This document shows positions 59,824-64,000 of a stretch of 64,000 nt of DNA, in pieces. Within the stretch, counting starts at the first letter, position 1. The number at the start of each line of letters is the position of its first letter. The notes under the pieces are model-generated. The model did not search any database. It was given only the letters and a program-made list of their open reading frames with translations, and was not told where the DNA came from. A program made the translations under genes and the position numbers. The stretch comes from Mesostigma viride (Eukaryota; Streptophyta; Mesostigmatophyceae; Mesostigmatales; Mesostigmataceae), in NCBI GenBank assembly GCA_009746045.1, contig RPFO01000310.1, positions 4,118,662 to 4,182,661 on the forward strand. Reading direction: 5' to 3'.

Positions 59824-61829
59824 CAGGAAATTAGTGTCCCTGAAGGCCGCCGCAATAATGGTATCCAGTATGCTGGGTCCTGGGGGCAGCTGCAAGCCGT
59901 GCATCTGACGCTCCCGCCGCGTCTGCAAGGTTTATTGATGGTAAAGGTTACAGCTAGCCAGCATGACGAAACGTGCGGAAATGGGCATGTAAAAAAAAGG
60001 AGAAAGAAAATACACCCGGCATCCAAGCGTCTGCTTGCCTGTCCGCGAGGAACCTACAAGACTTCGGGTGTCCTTGGGAAAGGCCTGCTTGTGCATCCCC
60101 TTCACCACGTTATGCCAAGCTTAGCAGAGGAATATGTGGCTCAAGTGACAATCAGGGCAGGAGTCCTAGTGGGCATGGGGTGGATGCGATGACACACATC
60201 TTTCAGGTGAACCAAGGGCATGCACTCTATGTGATGCATCATAGAATCCAGGCTCACAAACCTAGCCCAACTTTCAGGTTCATAGCAGGGGCTAGGCCAA
60301 CTATAGCTAAACAAAGTGTCTGTCAGTCTTACCTTTGAGGCTGTATAGTTGGATACATTATTTTCTCACAAAAGAGTGCCTCATCGCTGGAGCAAAATCT
60401 TTGGCGGGGCACCTTTTGCGGCGCAGCAGGGCATGGCATTGCAACTGCATTCCATGGAATGTCAGAACTTCATGTGTCTGACACATGGCTTGCGTCAGTA
60501 AAGAATGTGCCAACCACTGTAATCCAGTCAGTTACTACACCCCTGACACCAGCCACTGATAAAGGGGTCGCCAGCTTGTCTTTGAAGAACCAAGCGAGGA
60601 CGTACTTTTCACAATGGGAGTAAAGTTCCAAGCACAAGGCACATGTGTTAGTGAGCAGAAATTGCAGCATCCATAAAGAAGCAAGCATCATGCAGAAGGA
60701 CGAAGGAAACACAATCATGACGACGCGGCACGATCATGGCAAAAGTACGCGCCCTAGAGTAAACTTGATCCCACCGATTTGTCTGCTGGGCTAGCTGCCT
60801 GGTTGCAAGATCTGTACTTGCAGAAAATCTCCGAATGCCTGACCGCCTAGCTCACGTACTGCCTTGACAACCAAACACCGCTTACATGTCTTGCTGCGTG
60901 TAGCTCTTGGAAGAAATGCGCCACTCTTGGGCCTTCCCCCAGCCTTGTCTCCCCAAACCGCCGCAACTCCCCGACCACTGTATCAAACCATGCCCTGTCC
61001 CTTTGCAGCATCCATACCCACACAGGGATCGTGAAATTCTGGCGGGCGTTCAACAGGCCCCTGGGCACCCAGAGAGCCCTATCTTGGGCTCCAAGCCTAA
61101 CAATTGGTTCGTTTCTGGCCACTTCAGCTGCTAAAGGGGGAGCTGGTGTTTCTGTCTGTGCTGGTGTCGCTGCCAGCGCCGATGATCGTGTTTGTGTTGC
61201 AGTTTGTGTCGCTGTTGTTGTTTGAGACGCTGGTGCATCGGTCTGCATCCCTGTTGCTGGCAGCGACGGCGCATCGGTCTGCATCCCTGTGGCTGGCAGC
61301 GACGGTGCGTCGGTCTGCATCCCTGTTGCTGGCAGCGACGGTGCGTCGGTCTGCATCCCTGTGGCTGGCAGCGACGGAGCGTCGGTCTGCATCCCTGTGG
61401 CTGGCAGCGACGGTGCGTCGGTCTGCATCCCTGTGGCTGGCAGCGACGGTGCGTCGGTCTGCATCCCTGTGGCTGGCAGCGACGGTGCGTCGGTCTGCAT
61501 CCCTGTGGCTGGCAGCGACGGCGCGTCGGTCTGCATCCCTGTGGCTGGCAGCGACGGCGCGTCGGTCTGCATCCCTGTGGCTGGCAGCGACGGTGCGTCG
61601 GTCTGCATCCCTGTGGCTGGCAGCGACGGTGCGTCGGTCTGCATCCCTGTTGCTGGCAGCGACGGTGCGTCGGTCTGCATCCCTGTGGCTGGCAGCGACG
61701 GCGCATCGGTCTGCATCCCTGTGGCTGGCAGCGACGGTGCGTCGGTCTGCATCCCTGTGGCTGGCAGCGACGGCGCGTCGGTCTGCATACATGCTTCGGT
61801 AGTCGTAGGAGCCGTGACCTGCAGGGTTC
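59824..61829 (-). CDS. Unidentified protein with fifteen 12-residue repeats, partial
   Basis: Exon 61829-60886 starts after a CAG acceptor. It encodes about fifteen copies of MQTDAPSLPATG, a Thr-rich linker (TTTATQTATQTRSSALAAT) and a non-repeated segment (RLGAQDRALWVPRGLLNARQ, VWVWMLQRDRAWFDTVVGEL, PRVAHFFQELHAARH). A GTAAGC donor then offers phase 0. Exon 59922-59824 follows in phase (RRERQMHGLQLPPGPSILDT, IIAAAFRDTNFL, donor GTGAGA). If the donor is not used, the frame stops at 60847. Differences between repeats are at third positions only. Upstream and downstream exons were not found, and no known domain was recognised. Confidence 0.55.
61236..61790 (-). repeat. 36-bp coding minisatellite
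   Basis: About fifteen copies of a 36-bp unit lie inside the minus-strand exon, with no length variation. Variable positions (GAC/GAT, GCA/GCG/GCT, GCC/GCA) are all synonymous for the minus-strand repeat. The plus-strand frame (CIPVAGSDGASV) is also unaffected by the same changes. Confidence 0.95.
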
Positions 61830-62668
61830 CTGCACACACAGGGAGAGCCCCCCACACATAGTCGTTGACCATAGTAGGTCAGGCGTATTTTGGTATGATG
61901 TGGGACACAAGGAATATTGCCAAGTTGCGCCATGCCGAATTCCACTGCGTGCCACTGCAGATTCCATTGCAGGTGCAGGTGCCATTGCATATGGAAATTG
62001 CACGGGTGAGGAAAGAATTCCTGTTGATGTACCTTAGTAGCCTACTGATGACGTATTCATGTGGGAAGAGTGGGATGTGGGCTATTCGTGAGCATGCCTT
62101 GAACTTTTGGCAGGGGTCCGATAAGGTGCACCACCATGGTTTCGTCATCCACAATGGGTCACATACTCTCAAACCTTGACCACGCTGATATAGCACGTTC
62201 TACCTTTCCCCCCCTAGCCTTACATCACGTTGTCTCCATTTCGCTCTATCTATTAGGGCATATGCTGCAATCGTTTCTCATTGACCGGGTGAAACTTAGT
62301 ACGAGGGGAAGTGCCTACTCGCAGCCATGAGTGCTGTATTATGATTACCCTCGTCTACGTATGCCTCACTAGTTGAGGCCCCCAAATGAGATCGTCGCGT
62401 GGACGGGAGCATGGAGTGACGGTAGAAAAATAATTATCTGCAGCTTAGAATGCAAGCCAGCCCGCCACAGCCAAAATACCCTCAAGGCCAATCCCAACGG
62501 ATTCACCCGCCTGAAGCTTTGATATGTTCTTATCACCTAGCCTGGGAGGTGCAGAAATTGCGCTCAAGTGCTGAAGTACAGTCGTGCTTCACCCACAACC
62601 GTCGATCGTCATGGGGCGGCATATCCAATAAAGACGCCCTCTATGCACTTACTGTATGCGCTTTCAGG

Positions 62669-62834
62669 CATAGCCACGACGCCCCCAAAGAAGGACGAAT
62701 TGCGAGCTCTCGTGACCGCGTACGTCACCAGCACAGCTCCTGTCGCTGCGGTCACGCACATGATTACCACCGCATTTTCTTTGGTGCTGCCGAGACTCCA
62801 CGGCGCCATGGTGCTGCCTTCGGCAATGGCTTAA
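62669..62834 (+). CDS. Candidate terminal exon, unknown gene
   Basis: After a pyrimidine-rich acceptor (TGTATGCGCTTTCAG) the frame reads TTPPKKDELRALVTAYVTST, then APVAAVTHMITTAFSLVL, and ends with TAA at 62834. The composition is protein-like, but preceding exons were not located. Confidence 0.35.
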
Positions 62835-62839
62835 AAGAA

Positions 62840-64000
62840 GGCAGTTACAGAACTATGACTCGCTAATGCGGAGGCCTTACTTTTTCTTAAAGGTCTATTT
62901 CTGGGTGCGACCATGTTGGGATAATTACGGTGGGGTAATTAACTCATGCAGGTTCCCGGACGGTTGGGAAAATCCACCACAAGTCGCCAGGCAAAGAAAC
63001 GTAAAATCCAGGACATCTTGCACTGTTCTGCTGGCCATTCTCATCCGCGTCGCAATCGGGACTTGCGACGGAGGCTGTGGCTGCAGCCTGACGTCATTGT
63101 ATAATCGCGGGAAGCCGTGAACCACAGCAAAATTAGCGTGCATTGTGAACCTGCTGCAGGCAATGCAAAGTAATTGGATTCCAACTAATGGACACGTGCG
63201 CAGTGCCCATGTATATTGGACACCGTTACAATATTCCGGGCCCCGCTTTCGTCGTGGGCCGCGCATATACGCGGGAGTTTTTGTCGTTGTTGTTGAGTTG
63301 AGTTGAGTTGAGTTGAGTTGAGTTTATTCCCGCGCCGGCGTACCGAGAGGGTTATTAATAGTGGATCCAACGGCTTAGAGCAGGGATTAATAACTACTGG
63401 TTATATTTGGAATAAACGTACACCTATTTACCTGGAAATAGTGGATCCAACGGCTGGTCCTGCCCCAGTACCTCAACGCTCTCACCTTGTCGTTGTTGTA
63501 TACGCTATCGTCTGCATTAACGCGAAATCCCCGTATGTTGTGAACGGAAATTGCCATAATTGATCGTTTGCTCCCAGTTGTGCGAGCCCGGTGAGCTCGC
63601 TTTAGTCACGTTATCGTATAGTAGGCCCGTAACCCCGTAAGTAGCCTCCCGCGAAAAATCTTGCCACCGCAAGGACGACCGCAAGGACGACCATGCATGA
63701 TCCTTGTGTCGTGCAAGGCATGATTGAGATCGTGTGGTTCGAGAAAGAGCGCATAGCCGCATTCTTGATGCGCAGAAATTGCGGAGGACGAGCGCACTGA
63801 TGATGACCGAAATTCAGTTTACAGCTTCGTGTTGTCGGTGCAGTCGGTGGCAGTGCCAGTGCAAAGTGCGAGTCTCCGGCCACGGTTGCCCACGCTTCTC
63901 GCAGGTCCACGGTCACTGTTTCTAAACATTCCCTAATTCCAGTAAAATACTCCTCAGGAAATCACAGTTTACGACAAATTGTTCGTGGTGCGTCCAGAAA
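62840..64000. other. No supported genes
   Basis: Short open frames only. A GAGTT pentamer tract with TTTATTCCCGCG lies at 63293-63335. TAGTGGATCCAACGGCT occurs twice (63359 and 63439), about 80 bp apart, as a partial direct repeat. Confidence 0.45.

Overview
This window looks like nuclear DNA from a photosynthetic eukaryote of the green lineage, most likely a chlorophyte alga. The genes are split into many short exons by GT-AG introns. Two recognisable products belong to plastids: an iron superoxide dismutase and a starch-binding ESV1/LESV protein. A TGTAA pentamer, the usual green-algal poly(A) signal, follows several stop codons. Exons are GC-rich; the DNA between them is packed with minisatellites and transposable elements. 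Species cannot be named. No bacterial operons, rRNA genes or CRISPR arrays were seen.

Layout. 0.7-2.3 kb: 3' exons of a SAC3/GANP-type gene (+). 5.8-8.4 kb: LINE debris around an ORF1-only LINE with an intact 470-codon ORF (-). 8.8-15.7 kb: a complete ten-exon plastid Fe-SOD gene (-), which can be spliced in silico to 240 codons. 16.7-19.8 kb: a divergent, apparently intronless reading frame of about 1040 codons of unknown function, broken once at a G homopolymer. 20-23.7 kb: retroposons and LINE ends. 23.9-28.2 kb (perhaps to 29.1 kb): a PrmA-like protein methyltransferase (-) with very repetitive introns. 29-34 kb: unassigned DNA and a 1-kb minisatellite. 34-45.3 kb: a transposon cluster of LINE fragments, two ORF1 pseudogenes and a CACTA-like DNA transposon inside a LINE. 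45.95-54.86 kb: a complete ten-exon ESV1/LESV gene (+, 643 codons). 55.6-56.9 kb: a decayed LINE reverse transcriptase. 58.4-61.8 kb: two unidentified split genes on opposite strands, one encoding fifteen 12-residue repeats. 62-64 kb: almost nothing recognisable.

The host genes are ordinary plastid and housekeeping genes (oxygen-radical defence, starch granule organisation, ribosomal-protein methylation, mRNA export/proteasome lid), and nothing suggests they work as a cluster. The most unusual observation is structural. At six exon ends in four different genes, the last bases of the exon plus the 5' splice donor are duplicated one to about twelve times just inside the intron. Other notable findings are a 14-nt microexon in the SOD gene, three DNA transposons with clean target-site duplications (hAT, PIF/Harbinger and CACTA types), and a retroposed hairpin RNA flanked by perfect 15- and 18-bp duplications.
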